Part shown: in pieces, positions 8,260-15,725 of the stretch
Layout: each line of letters starts with the position of its first letter
Numbering within the stretch: the stretch's first letter is position 1
Source of the DNA: Bacillota bacterium
GTDB lineage: Bacteria; Bacillota; Dethiobacteria; DTU022
DNA: 51,328 bases
NCBI GenBank assembly: GCA_018400435.1
Contig: JAGYMW010000003.1
Coordinates: 1-51,328 of the forward strand
Reading direction: 5' to 3'
Made by a program: the position numbers and the translations under genes
Notes under the pieces: model-generated
The model's input: only the letters and a program-made list of their open reading frames with translations
What the model was told of the DNA's origin: nothing
The model's database searches: none

Positions 8260-10017
8260 GTGAGGAGATTTAGCCGTCATCGGCTCGAAGCAGTTCTCCT
8301 GGAGCGAGGACTGGTCGACCGTGGTACACTGGAGAAAATCGTTGCTCGGCAAAAAAAGAACGGACAAAGCACGGCCAAACTGCTGGTTGAAATAGGGCTG
8401 CTGAGCGAAGAAGAAATTTTAGTATTGATGGAAGAGGAATTGAATATTCCCCGTGTTGATTTTGATGCCTCTTCTATTGATCAGAACATTACTAATATGA
8501 TTCCGGCCGAGATGGCCAAACGCCACCTGGTCGTGCCAGTTGAGCGTAAAGGAGAAGTCCTTGTCCTGGCCATGGTCGATCCCTTCGATCTGGCAGCCAT
8601 CGACGACATAAGTATGGTTACCGGCTTGAAAATACAGCCTGCTACCGCCCGGGAATCGGTTATCCGGCACATGATTGCCCAGTTTTACGGGCTACCGGGA
8701 AGTTCGTCTGCCAGGGAAGGTGAAGAAGAGGCAGTCCGTGAATCCGAAGCCGGTGGTTATTCTCAGACAGTGGGAGAAGAAGAGGCTCCCGTGATGAGGA
8801 TGGTTAACGCGCTCATCGAACGGGCTGTTGAAGAAGGGGCCAGCGACATTCATCTCGAACCGGACGGGGACAAATTGCGGCTGCGGTTGCGCTTAGACGG
8901 GGTGCTTCACGATCTGACCCCGCCACCGCTGCAGCTCGGGGTCAAAATAATCTCCCGGGTCAAGATCATGGCTAACCTCGATATCGCGGAGAAAAGGCTT
9001 CCCCAGGACGGGCACATTCAATGGCGGGGCCGAAAGCGTGGTATCAGTATGCGGGTATCTACTCTGCCAACAGTCAGCGGGGAAAAGATCGTCATACGTC
9101 TCCTGGAAAAAGATAAAATTGTCCTGCCCCTGGAGAAACTTGGTTTTACCAGCGATCATTACAATGCTCTGCAAAGTTTGCTGCTTAACCGCCACGGTCT
9201 GATCCTGGTTACCGGCCCCACGGGCTGCGGAAAAACCACTACCCTGTACTCGGCTTTGCATTACCTCAATCGCCCGGAGGTCAATATAATAACAGTTGAA
9301 GATCCTGTCGAATACAGGCTGCAGGGTATCAACCAGGTCCAGGTTAACCGCAGGATAAACCGCACTTTTGCCAATGCTCTTCGCTCTATACTGCGTCAGG
9401 ATCCCAATATCATCATGGTTGGTGAAATACGGGATCTGGAAACGGCCAAAATAACCGCCCAGGCTGCCCTTACCGGGCATCTGGTCCTGAGCACACTGCA
9501 CACCAATCATGCTGCCGGGGCTGTAACCCGCCTGATCGATATGGGACTTGAAGAATACCTGATTACAGCTTCTTTACTCGGTGTTATTGCCCAGCGGCTG
9601 GTGAGAAAGGTTTGTCCCCACTGTCGCGAAGAATATGTCCCCGATGCGGATGAAAAAAGCTTCTTCCGCCATTTTTTTGGCAAAGAAGTTCCACCTTTCC
9701 TGGTGCGGGGCCGGGGATGTCGCTACTGCAGCGGAACCGGTTACCACGGCCGCACTTCAATTCAGGAAATCATTGTTTTAAACCGGGAACTGCGGCAGCT
9801 GATCCTCGAAGGGGAAACGGCTGAAATTTTGCAGCAGAAAGCTGCGGCCGGAGGTATGCGATCCCTGATTATGGACGGAAGGCGGGTGGTTGAAGAAGGG
9901 ATCACCACCGTTGATGAAATTGTCCGGGCTACCTTCAGCAGCATTTTTGAAACGGGAGGAGGCACCCTGGATGAAACTGTGGCCTATCTTTCCCGACGAC
10001 ATAGCCAAAGAAGTTGA
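8260..10017 (+). CDS. pilB: Type IV pilus assembly ATPase PilB (GspE family)
   Basis: The cytoplasmic hexameric ATPase that powers pilus extension. An N-terminal MshEN/GspE-N domain (about 1-150) precedes the motor domain. Walker A is GPTGCGKTTTLYS (about residue 318), the Asp box ITVEDPVEYR, Walker B NIIMVGEIRDLETA, and the His box GHLVLSTLHTNH. A tetracysteine zinc site typical of PilB/GspE and absent from PilT follows (CPHC and CRYC, about 451 and 487). The GTG at 8260 has GGGAG 7 nt upstream. An in-frame ATG at 8242 lies inside aroE without a good binding site. Its partner PilC is in the opposite-strand operon. Confidence 0.95.
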   Translation: MRRFSRHRLEAVLLERGLVDRGTLEKIVARQKKNGQSTAKLLVEIGLLSEEEILVLMEEELNIPRVDFDASSIDQNITNMIPAEMAKRHLVVPVERKGEVLVLAMVDPFDLAAIDDISMVTGLKIQPATARESVIRHMIAQFYGLPGSSSAREGEEEAVRESEAGGYSQTVGEEEAPVMRMVNALIERAVEEGASDIHLEPDGDKLRLRLRLDGVLHDLTPPPLQLGVKIISRVKIMANLDIAEKRLPQDGHIQWRGRKRGISMRVSTLPTVSGEKIVIRLLEKDKIVLPLEKLGFTSDHYNALQSLLLNRHGLILVTGPTGCGKTTTLYSALHYLNRPEVNIITVEDPVEYRLQGINQVQVNRRINRTFANALRSILRQDPNIIMVGEIRDLETAKITAQAALTGHLVLSTLHTNHAAGAVTRLIDMGLEEYLITASLLGVIAQRLVRKVCPHCREEYVPDADEKSFFRHFFGKEVPPFLVRGRGCRYCSGTGYHGRTSIQEIIVLNRELRQLILEGETAEILQQKAAAGGMRSLIMDGRRVVEEGITTVDEIVRATFSSIFETGGGTLDETVAYLSRRHSQRS

Positions 10018-10059
10018 ACAGTAAAGGAAAGCAGAAAAACTGGAGGAGGGCATTACTGA

Positions 10060-10533
10060 ATTGGGGTAGGATTAAAAAAAGAAGCGGCTTTTACCCTCGT
10101 TGAATTGCTCTGTGTCCTGACTCTGCTGGGGTTGATCGTGGCGATCGCCGCTCCAGCAGTGGGTACGACAATGGACAAGTATGAGCTCGAAGCGGCCGTG
10201 AGAAACCTGGCCATGAATATGCGCAAATCGCAGCAAAAAGCGATTACAAGCGGTAACGTCCAGCGTATAGAATTTAGAACAAATGTTGCCGATTACCGTC
10301 TCAAAGATGCAGTCACCGGTGAACAGGTAACAGTAAAACTGCCGGACGGGATAAATTACAGTGCAGTCAATTTCCCCCGGGACAGCAGTGGTTACCCGGT
10401 GCTTCACTTTACGCGCAGCGGCGCACCGAGCCGCGGGGGGACCGTTTCACTGGTTGAACGGCACGGCAGGGAGCTTCATGTAATTATTACACCGGCCACC
10501 GGACGGGTACGGGTTTCCGATACTTTGCCCTAA
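10060..10533 (+). CDS. GspH-like minor pilin with apparent ATT start
   Basis: A pilin-type protein of about 157 residues: a short basic leader (GVGLKKEAA), then FTLVELLCVLTLLGLIVAI with Glu at +5, followed by a GspH/FimT-like region (LEAAVRNLAMNMRKSQQKAI). The frame is closed by TGA at 10057-10059, and no ATG, GTG or TTG precedes the membrane helix. The first usable TTG (10105) would remove the processing site. ATT at 10060 has GGAGGAGG 10 nt upstream, so I take ATT as the start. A sequencing error is the alternative. The residue before the cleavage point is Ala, where Gly is usual. It lies 42 bp after pilB, in the same operon. Confidence 0.75.
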   Translation: MGVGLKKEAAFTLVELLCVLTLLGLIVAIAAPAVGTTMDKYELEAAVRNLAMNMRKSQQKAITSGNVQRIEFRTNVADYRLKDAVTGEQVTVKLPDGINYSAVNFPRDSSGYPVLHFTRSGAPSRGGTVSLVERHGRELHVIITPATGRVRVSDTLP

Positions 10534-10555
10534 ACTATCTTGCAGGAGAAGAGAT

Positions 10556-11092
10556 ATGAACAAGAATCTTAATCTATTTGACAGGAACATTATTCTGGCC
10601 GGATTTATGGCTACCGGGAAAAGTGCCGTGGGCAAAGAACTGGCGCGACGCTTGGACCGAACTCTCATTGATACCGACAGCCTCATTGAAGAAGTGAGCG
10701 GCATGACGGTAGCGGAGATATTTGTCCGCCACGGCGAAGAACATTTCAGAGAGAGGGAAAGTGAAGCTGTCGTAAGGTTGAACAATTATCCAGCCGGTTC
10801 CCTGGTGGTTTCGACGGGCGGTGGAATTTTGCTGCGCAGGGAGAACCGCCGCCGGCTTGAAAAGACAGGCCTGCTCGTTTTGCTCAGCGCATCGCCGCAG
10901 GAAATACTGCGGCGAGCCCTCAAAGAGGGCGGTCGGCCGTTGCTGGAAGATCCTGATCCGCAAGGGAAAATCGAGGAACTGCTAACCCAAAGGAAGGATA
11001 TCTACAGCGGAGCCGCGGTGCAGGTGGACACTACCGGGCGAACCGTTTCCGAGGTGGCCGATGAAATAATAGATGCTCTACAGCGGCTTTAA
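10556..11092 (+). CDS. aroK: Shikimate kinase
   Basis: Phosphorylates shikimate at the 3-hydroxyl using ATP. The 178-residue protein shows Walker A FMATGKSAVGKELA (about residues 17-30), the shikimate-binding DTDSLIEE, the FREREREA-like block FRERESEAVV, and the GGG motif VVSTGGGILLRR. The lid region RPLLEDPDP also fits. Length and motif spacing are those of AroK/AroL. ATG start with AGGAGAAGAG just upstream. Together with aroE and aroQ it gives three consecutive steps of the shikimate pathway in one operon. Confidence 0.95.
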   Translation: MNKNLNLFDRNIILAGFMATGKSAVGKELARRLDRTLIDTDSLIEEVSGMTVAEIFVRHGEEHFRERESEAVVRLNNYPAGSLVVSTGGGILLRRENRRRLEKTGLLVLLSASPQEILRRALKEGGRPLLEDPDPQGKIEELLTQRKDIYSGAAVQVDTTGRTVSEVADEIIDALQRL

Positions 11093-11178
11093 AATAGATA
11101 TTTATTTCCAGTAAAAAAGGATTTAGGCACCGTGGATGGAAGTTAAAAGAAACCATATTTAGCGGGGAGGTTTAACTT

Positions 11179-11634
11179 TTGGCGATCAGAAAAGTCCTGG
11201 TTTTACATGGACCGAATCTCAACTTGCTGGGCCGCCGTGAACCTGAAATTTACGGCAGGGAAACCCTGGAGGTAATAGACAGCAGGATTGTTGAACGCGG
11301 TCGAGAACTGGGGCTTACAGTCCAATCTTTTCAGTCCAATGATGAAGGTGCACTGATCGATCAAATCCAGGAAGCAGCTGGACATTTTGAGGGTATATTA
11401 ATAAACCCAGCTGCCCTGACCCACTACAGCTATGCTCTGCGGGATGCCCTGGCGGCAGCAGGCCTGCCCCTGGTTGAGGTTCATTTAAGCAACATCCATG
11501 CCCGGGAAACTTTTCGTCGCCGCTCTGTTATTTCTCCCATAGCGAACGGGGTAATCTGCGGACTTGGATCAATTGGTTATCTGCTTGGACTGGAAGCCCT
11601 GTATCAGTTAATGGGCGGAAGGGTGGAAAAATAG
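11179..11634 (+). CDS. aroQ: 3-Dehydroquinate dehydratase, type II
   Basis: Dehydrates 3-dehydroquinate to 3-dehydroshikimate by the dodecameric type II mechanism. Family motifs: [18 protein letters not shown] near the N-terminus (catalytic loop Arg and Tyr), [15 protein letters not shown], the catalytic-site [32 protein letters not shown] with the catalytic His, and [16 protein letters not shown] at the C-terminus. 151 residues is normal. TTG start, with GGGGAGG 8 nt upstream. It follows aroK after 86 bp and precedes pepP by 5 bp. Confidence 0.96.
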   Translation: MAIRKVLVLHGPNLNLLGRREPEIYGRETLEVIDSRIVERGRELGLTVQSFQSNDEGALIDQIQEAAGHFEGILINPAALTHYSYALRDALAAAGLPLVEVHLSNIHARETFRRRSVISPIANGVICGLGSIGYLLGLEALYQLMGGRVEK

Positions 11635-11639
11635 TTGCA

Positions 11640-12710
11640 ATGAACGAAAACAGGCTGGAAAAAATGAGGCCCCTTTTACGGCAGCATGATGTTGACGCTG
11701 TGATAATTAGCAATCCCACCAACCTGCGCTATATGAGCGGATTTGACGGAACGAGTGCCATCCTGATGATCGGGGCAAAGGATGCCAGTCTGATCACCGA
11801 TTTTCGCTATACCGAGCAGGCAGCAGCCCAGGCCGTTGGTTTTACAATTCACCTTCAGGAAGGAGATCTTTACCGGACGATGGCCGACCTGATTAAGGGA
11901 AAAGGCTGGCGTCGGATTGCTTTTGAAGCAAAGCATGTTACCTTTGCAGAGCACAGGGAGATGATGGAAAAGCTGCCGGTTGTTCTTGTTCCGGTCGATG
12001 AGAGTGCTGAAAGCCTGCGCCTGATCAAAAGCGGTGCTGAAATTGCTCTAATCAGGAAAGGGGCCGCAATTACAGCAGAAGCTTTTGATTATCTATGTTC
12101 GATCATTAAACCGGGCTTGAGCGAGAGAGAACTGGGCCTTGATCTGGAAATGTATCTCAAGCGCCGCGGGGCGGATGAAAAATCATTTAGCTTTATCGTT
12201 GCTTCCGGTGAAAGGGGAGCCATGCCTCACGGGACAGCTTCTGCCAGGATCATGAAGAGTGGTGAACTGGTGACCATAGATTACGGTGCTGTATTTGACG
12301 GTTATGCTACCGATATGACCAGAACGGTAGCCCTCGGAGAGCCAGGTAAAAAGAACAGGGAGATATATACGGTCGTTCAGGAAGCTCAGCGCACGGCGGC
12401 AGAGGCAGTCAGGCCGGGAATCGCGGCCAGGGAAGTGGACGGAATCGCCCGACGGATCATCGAAAAGGCCGGTTACGGTAAGTATTTCGGCCACGGGCTG
12501 GGACACGGTGTGGGGCTGGACACTCACGAACAACCGGTTTTGAGTCCGCGCAGCGATACTGTTTTGAAAACCGGCATGGTTGTCACGGTGGAACCTGGTA
12601 TTTACATTGGCGGTTTCGGTGGCGTAAGAATTGAAGATATGCTGGCCGTGACGGCTAACGGGGCGGAAGTGCTTACGGAGGCGGCGCGGGACCTGGTTAT
12701 TATTGAATGA
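11640..12710 (+). CDS. pepP: Xaa-Pro aminopeptidase (M24B)
   Basis: A cytoplasmic metallo-aminopeptidase acting on peptides with proline in the second position. The N-terminal creatinase-like domain (ISNPTNLRYMSGFDG) is followed by the pita-bread catalytic domain. The five metal ligands can be placed: two Asp in VTIDYGAVFDGYATDMTRT, His in GHGLGHGVGLDTHE, Glu in VEPGIYIGG and Glu in GVRIEDM. 356 residues fits the short Firmicute type. The aroQ-pepP-efp order is widely conserved in Firmicutes. The ATG has only a weak binding site, which may mean translation is coupled to aroQ. Confidence 0.94.
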   Translation: MNENRLEKMRPLLRQHDVDAVIISNPTNLRYMSGFDGTSAILMIGAKDASLITDFRYTEQAAAQAVGFTIHLQEGDLYRTMADLIKGKGWRRIAFEAKHVTFAEHREMMEKLPVVLVPVDESAESLRLIKSGAEIALIRKGAAITAEAFDYLCSIIKPGLSERELGLDLEMYLKRRGADEKSFSFIVASGERGAMPHGTASARIMKSGELVTIDYGAVFDGYATDMTRTVALGEPGKKNREIYTVVQEAQRTAAEAVRPGIAAREVDGIARRIIEKAGYGKYFGHGLGHGVGLDTHEQPVLSPRSDTVLKTGMVVTVEPGIYIGGFGGVRIEDMLAVTANGAEVLTEAARDLVIIE

Positions 12711-12745
12711 AAAGTTGATCAGCATATAGAAGGGCGGTTATAGAA

Positions 12746-13303
12746 ATGATATCAACTAATGATTTTCACAACGGAATATCCATTGAACTGGAGGGAGAAA
12801 TATTTATTGTTATTGAATTTCAGCATGTAAAACCGGGTAAAGGAGCAGCTTTTGTCCGGTCGAAGCTTAAAAATCTGCGCACCGGGGCAACAGTGGACCG
12901 CACATTCCGGGCCGGGGAAAAGGTGGCCCAGGCTCACCTGGATCGCAAGGAAATGGAATACCTCTACAGAGATGGTGAACATTTTTATGTAATGGATCTT
13001 GAAACTTATGATCAGCTCATTCTTTCTCCCGAGCAGATTGGCGAAGGGGTCAAATATTTGAAAGAAAACGATCACCTGAACGTGGTGATGCACGGTGAAA
13101 AAGTGGTTGGAGTGGAAATGCCGGTGACCGTCAACCTGAAAATCACGGAAACTGAGCCCGGTTTAAAAGGCGATACCGCCTCGGGCGCAACCAAGGCGGC
13201 AATCCTGGAAACCGGGGTAACAGTTCAGGTGCCGCTTTTCATCAACAGTGGCGATAAAGTTAAGATTGATACACGTACCGGAAATTATATCGAAAGGGTA
13301 TGA
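12746..13303 (+). CDS. efp: Translation elongation factor P
   Basis: EF-P rescues ribosomes stalled at polyproline. The 185-residue protein has the three beta-barrel layout. The loop tip is KPGKGAAF with Lys32, the residue that is post-translationally modified in many bacteria. The C-terminal OB domain carries the signature around ETGVTVQVPLFINSGDKVKIDTRTG. ATG start 35 bp after pepP. No modification enzyme (EpmA, EarP or YmfI) is visible in this window, so the modification state is unknown. Confidence 0.97.
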   Translation: MISTNDFHNGISIELEGEIFIVIEFQHVKPGKGAAFVRSKLKNLRTGATVDRTFRAGEKVAQAHLDRKEMEYLYRDGEHFYVMDLETYDQLILSPEQIGEGVKYLKENDHLNVVMHGEKVVGVEMPVTVNLKITETEPGLKGDTASGATKAAILETGVTVQVPLFINSGDKVKIDTRTGNYIERV

Positions 13304-13326
13304 ATTAAAATTAGGAGGGATTGTAA

Positions 13327-13803
13327 ATGGCTGAAGATTTAAGAGAACGGGCGTCTTACCTGAGAGGATTTATGGAAGGTATCGACCTGGAGGAAGAAAG
13401 TAAAGAGCAGAAAGTGCTGCACCGCATGATCAGCCTCCTAGAGGATCTTTGTGATGAGGTTGAACAGCTAAGGGTTGATTACGACGAAATGCTTGAATAC
13501 ACTGAAGCACTGGATGAAGATCTTGGCGATCTGGAAGATGATTTTTACGAAGAGGACGAAGAAGAATACGAAGATGAGGATTATGAGGGCGGATTTTCTA
13601 TTGAATGTCCCAACTGTGGGGAAATAGTGGTCGTTGATGATGATATTCTCGATCAGGAAGGTCCCATTGAAGTAGTTTGTCCCGGCTGTGGTGAAAAAGT
13701 TCTTGTTGATGAAGGGGAATGGGACGAAGAATTGGATGAGCTGCTGGGCGAGGAAGAGGGAGAAGAAGAGAAAAAGGAAGACGAAGGAGAGAAAAAGGAA
13801 TAA
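13327..13803 (+). CDS. Acidic zinc-ribbon protein, CD1247-type N-terminus
   Basis: A 158-residue, extremely acidic protein. The first 60 residues (ERASYLRGFMEGIDL and LHRMISLLEDLCDEVEQL) match the small N-terminal domain often annotated as CD1247 in clostridia and usually found beside efp. It is followed by an Asp/Glu-rich linker and a single zinc ribbon made of CPNCGE and CPGCGEKV (about residues 94-97 and 118-121). The C-terminus is a Glu/Lys tail. Function is not established. The zinc ribbon and acidic character suggest binding to basic partners such as ribosomal or nucleic-acid-binding proteins, which is only inference. It has AGGAGG 6-7 nt before the ATG. Confidence 0.82.
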   Translation: MAEDLRERASYLRGFMEGIDLEEESKEQKVLHRMISLLEDLCDEVEQLRVDYDEMLEYTEALDEDLGDLEDDFYEEDEEEYEDEDYEGGFSIECPNCGEIVVVDDDILDQEGPIEVVCPGCGEKVLVDEGEWDEELDELLGEEEGEEEKKEDEGEKKE

Positions 13804-13812
13804 TATATTCAA

Positions 13813-13847
13813 CCGGCAGGATCTAAGATCTCCTCCGGCTTTTTTTC
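13813..13847 (+). terminator. Intrinsic terminator after efp operon
   Basis: An imperfect stem (CCGGCAGGATC, loop TAA, GATCTCCTCCGG) is followed directly by seven T residues. It ends the aroE-to-zinc-ribbon operon ten bases after the last stop codon. Confidence 0.8.
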
Positions 13848-13882
13848 GCATAAAAGAGGACTTTAGCGGCTATTCCGAAATT

Positions 13883-13911
13883 TTGAACCCATACCGGTAA
13901 TCTGTTATAAT
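13883..13911 (+). promoter_or_regulatory. Sigma-A promoter of the asp23 operon
   Basis: TTGAAC (13883-13888) and TATAAT (13906-13911) are 17 bp apart, 46 bp upstream of the asp23 ATG and just downstream of the previous operon's terminator. It matches the sigma-A consensus closely. A sigma-B type signature is not evident. Confidence 0.8.
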
Positions 13912-13956
13912 AAAAGTGCACAGTAAACTGGCAAAATAATACGGGGAGGGATTTTG

Positions 13957-14406
13957 ATGGCCAATGAAGTAAGCAGGATGTTGCCTTCGGAGCTTGGTGC
14001 AGTCAAGATTGCCGATGAAGTGGTTTCCATCATCGCCGGTATGGCTGCCGCCGATATTGATGGAGTTGCTTCCATGAGCGGTGGCATCGGAGGCGGAATT
14101 GCTGAAGTGCTCGGCCGGCGCAATCTTTCCAAGGGAGTCAAGGTTGAAGTAGGAGAAGAAGAAGCAAAAATAGATATTTTTATTATAGTTGATTACGGCG
14201 TAAGAATTCCCGACGTGGCCTGGGATATTCAGGAAAGTGTTAAGAATGCTTTAGAAACAATGACCGGCCTTCGTGTTTCACAGGTCAATATTCATGTCCA
14301 GGGAGTTCAGTTCCCCGAGGAAGAACTTGAACCGGAATCTGAAACGGAGTTGGAACCGGAAAAAACAGAAGGGGAAAAGAACCTGTCGGAAGAAGTCGAA
14401 GAATAA
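13957..14406 (+). CDS. Asp23/Gls24 family envelope stress protein
   Basis: Asp23-type proteins are abundant cytoplasmic proteins that coat the membrane through the anchor AmaP and help keep the cell envelope intact. The 149-residue product has the conserved core: KIADEVVSIIAGMAAADIDGV, SMSGGI, KGVKVEV, and the late IVDYGVRIPDVAWDIQESV and NIHVQGVQF. The C-terminus is a Glu-rich tail. ATG at 13957 has GGGGAGGG 6 nt upstream. A TTG one codon earlier is too close to it. It is followed by amaP and a DUF2273 gene, the standard arrangement. Confidence 0.94.
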   Translation: MANEVSRMLPSELGAVKIADEVVSIIAGMAAADIDGVASMSGGIGGGIAEVLGRRNLSKGVKVEVGEEEAKIDIFIIVDYGVRIPDVAWDIQESVKNALETMTGLRVSQVNIHVQGVQFPEEELEPESETELEPEKTEGEKNLSEEVEE

Positions 14407-14486
14407 AAGGAATGCCATACGGCGAAATCTCAGCCGATCGATTTCCCTGCAATTGTTTAAACCTGCGAGAGATAAGGGGGATTTTT

Positions 14487-15020
14487 ATGAATAAAGCAGC
14501 CAGGATTTTTCTTGTATTCCTGGGGCTTGTTTTCCTGGGTGGAGCCCTTTTACTGGTTGTTGTAAATTATAACCTGCTGCCCGGCTTGGCACTGTCACTA
14601 CCCCGGTGGGCGGATGAAACGGTGACTCTGGCAACCGCGGCGGTTCTCTTTCTCATTGCTGTAATATTTATTGCCCTGGGTCTGCGTTCAGCGGTTAGGA
14701 AGCCCGGCAATGCTTTGTTGAAGGGCAGTGAATACGGTGAGGTGCTAATCTCCATTACTGCTGTCGAAAATATGGTCCTGAGGGTTATTCAACAAACCCA
14801 GGGGATCAAGGATGTCAGCCGCCAGGTTACCTATACCCCGGACGGTCTGGTTGTGAGGGTGAAAATAAGGGTTATGCCCGATATAGCCCTGCCTGGCCTG
14901 ATAAGTGATCTGCAGAACCGAATCAAGGAATATCTTGAAGAGATTACCGGGGCTACAGTGAATGAAGTGAAAGTGATGGTTGAGAATATTATTGTCGACC
15001 AGGCTGTTTCGAAAAAATAA
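14487..15020 (+). CDS. amaP: Alkaline shock membrane anchor protein AmaP
   Basis: AmaP anchors Asp23 to the membrane. Two N-terminal membrane helices are visible (IFLVFLGLVFLGGALLLVVV and TAAVLFLIAVIFIALGL), followed by a soluble Asp23-like domain (GEVLISITAVENMVLRVI, RVKIRVMPDIALPGL, VNEVKVMVENI). The ATG at 14487 has GGGGG about 7 nt upstream. An earlier in-frame ATG (14412) would add a polar, non-conserved stretch before the first helix. 177 residues is normal. It lies between asp23 and a DUF2273 gene. Confidence 0.9.
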   Translation: MNKAARIFLVFLGLVFLGGALLLVVVNYNLLPGLALSLPRWADETVTLATAAVLFLIAVIFIALGLRSAVRKPGNALLKGSEYGEVLISITAVENMVLRVIQQTQGIKDVSRQVTYTPDGLVVRVKIRVMPDIALPGLISDLQNRIKEYLEEITGATVNEVKVMVENIIVDQAVSKK

Positions 15021-15051
15021 AAAATGAACCTGTTTAAAGGAGGCGTTTTCT

Positions 15052-15276
15052 TTGCCTGAAACAAACTGGTGGATATTTCTGAATACACACTGGGGTAAGA
15101 TTTTGGGAGCGCTGCTCGGATTGATCTTCGCCCTGCTGGTGATCAATTATGGTTTTTGGATCAGCCTTTTTATATTTTTATGTATCGCATTGGGCCTGCT
15201 GATCGGTTGGCGGCTTGATTTAACGGAGGATGTGGGACGTTTTTTCAGACGTCTCTTTTCGGCCAAAAACGAATAA
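15052..15276 (+). CDS. Small DUF2273 membrane protein
   Basis: A 74-residue protein with two closely spaced hydrophobic helices (ILGALLGLIFALLVINYGF and ISLFIFLCIALGLLIGW) and a basic, aromatic C-terminus. This is the DUF2273 family, regularly found next to amaP and asp23. Start is TTG, with AAAGGAGG 8 nt upstream. Its role is unknown, but co-occurrence suggests it belongs to the Asp23 membrane complex. Confidence 0.88.
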   Translation: MPETNWWIFLNTHWGKILGALLGLIFALLVINYGFWISLFIFLCIALGLLIGWRLDLTEDVGRFFRRLFSAKNE

Positions 15277-15308
15277 TTAACATATGTTGAGATGGAGGTA
15301 CAGCGCTT

Positions 15309-15725
15309 TTGTCCCGTCGCCTTGCACGTGAGGTTGCTTTCAGAGCTCTTTTTCAAATTGATATAGGCAAATGCAGAATCAAGCCTGCTGTGATGAGAGC
15401 CCTGGAAGGGTTTAGTTTCAGTGAAGAGGAAAAAGTATTTGTTGACGATTTGGTTGCCGGTACGCTGGGGCGGCAGGAGCAACTTGACGAAATAATCATG
15501 AAGCATCTTGTTAAATGGAAGCTGGAGCGTATTTCTGCCGTGGACCGCAATCTGCTGCGCCTTGCTCTTTACGAGATCCTCTACAGACCGGATATTCCAA
15601 CCGCCGTATCAATTAATGAAGCGCTGGAGCTGGCAAAAAAATACGGCAGTAGCGGAGAAGCGGTCGGTTTCATAAACGGGGTCCTCGATCGGGCAGTAGG
15701 AGAAACGCTTGAAAGAGAATATTAA
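15309..15725 (+). CDS. nusB: Transcription antitermination factor NusB
   Basis: NusB, with S10/NusE, binds boxA RNA and supports antitermination in rRNA operons. The all-helical 138-residue protein shows the family motifs SRRLAREVAFRALFQID, the basic RNA-binding start, LERISAVDRNLLRLALYE and PTAVSINEALELAKKYGSS, ending in GFINGVLDR. TTG start behind GGAGG. Its 3' end overlaps the next gene by 17 bp, implying coupled translation. Confidence 0.95.
   Translation: MSRRLAREVAFRALFQIDIGKCRIKPAVMRALEGFSFSEEEKVFVDDLVAGTLGRQEQLDEIIMKHLVKWKLERISAVDRNLLRLALYEILYRPDIPTAVSINEALELAKKYGSSGEAVGFINGVLDRAVGETLEREY

Noticed and set aside
13468-13851. Long minus-strand frame opposite the acidic zinc-ribbon gene
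   Set aside because: It arises because GAA/GAG-rich coding sequence reads as Phe/Leu-rich frames on the other strand; it also crosses the terminator.
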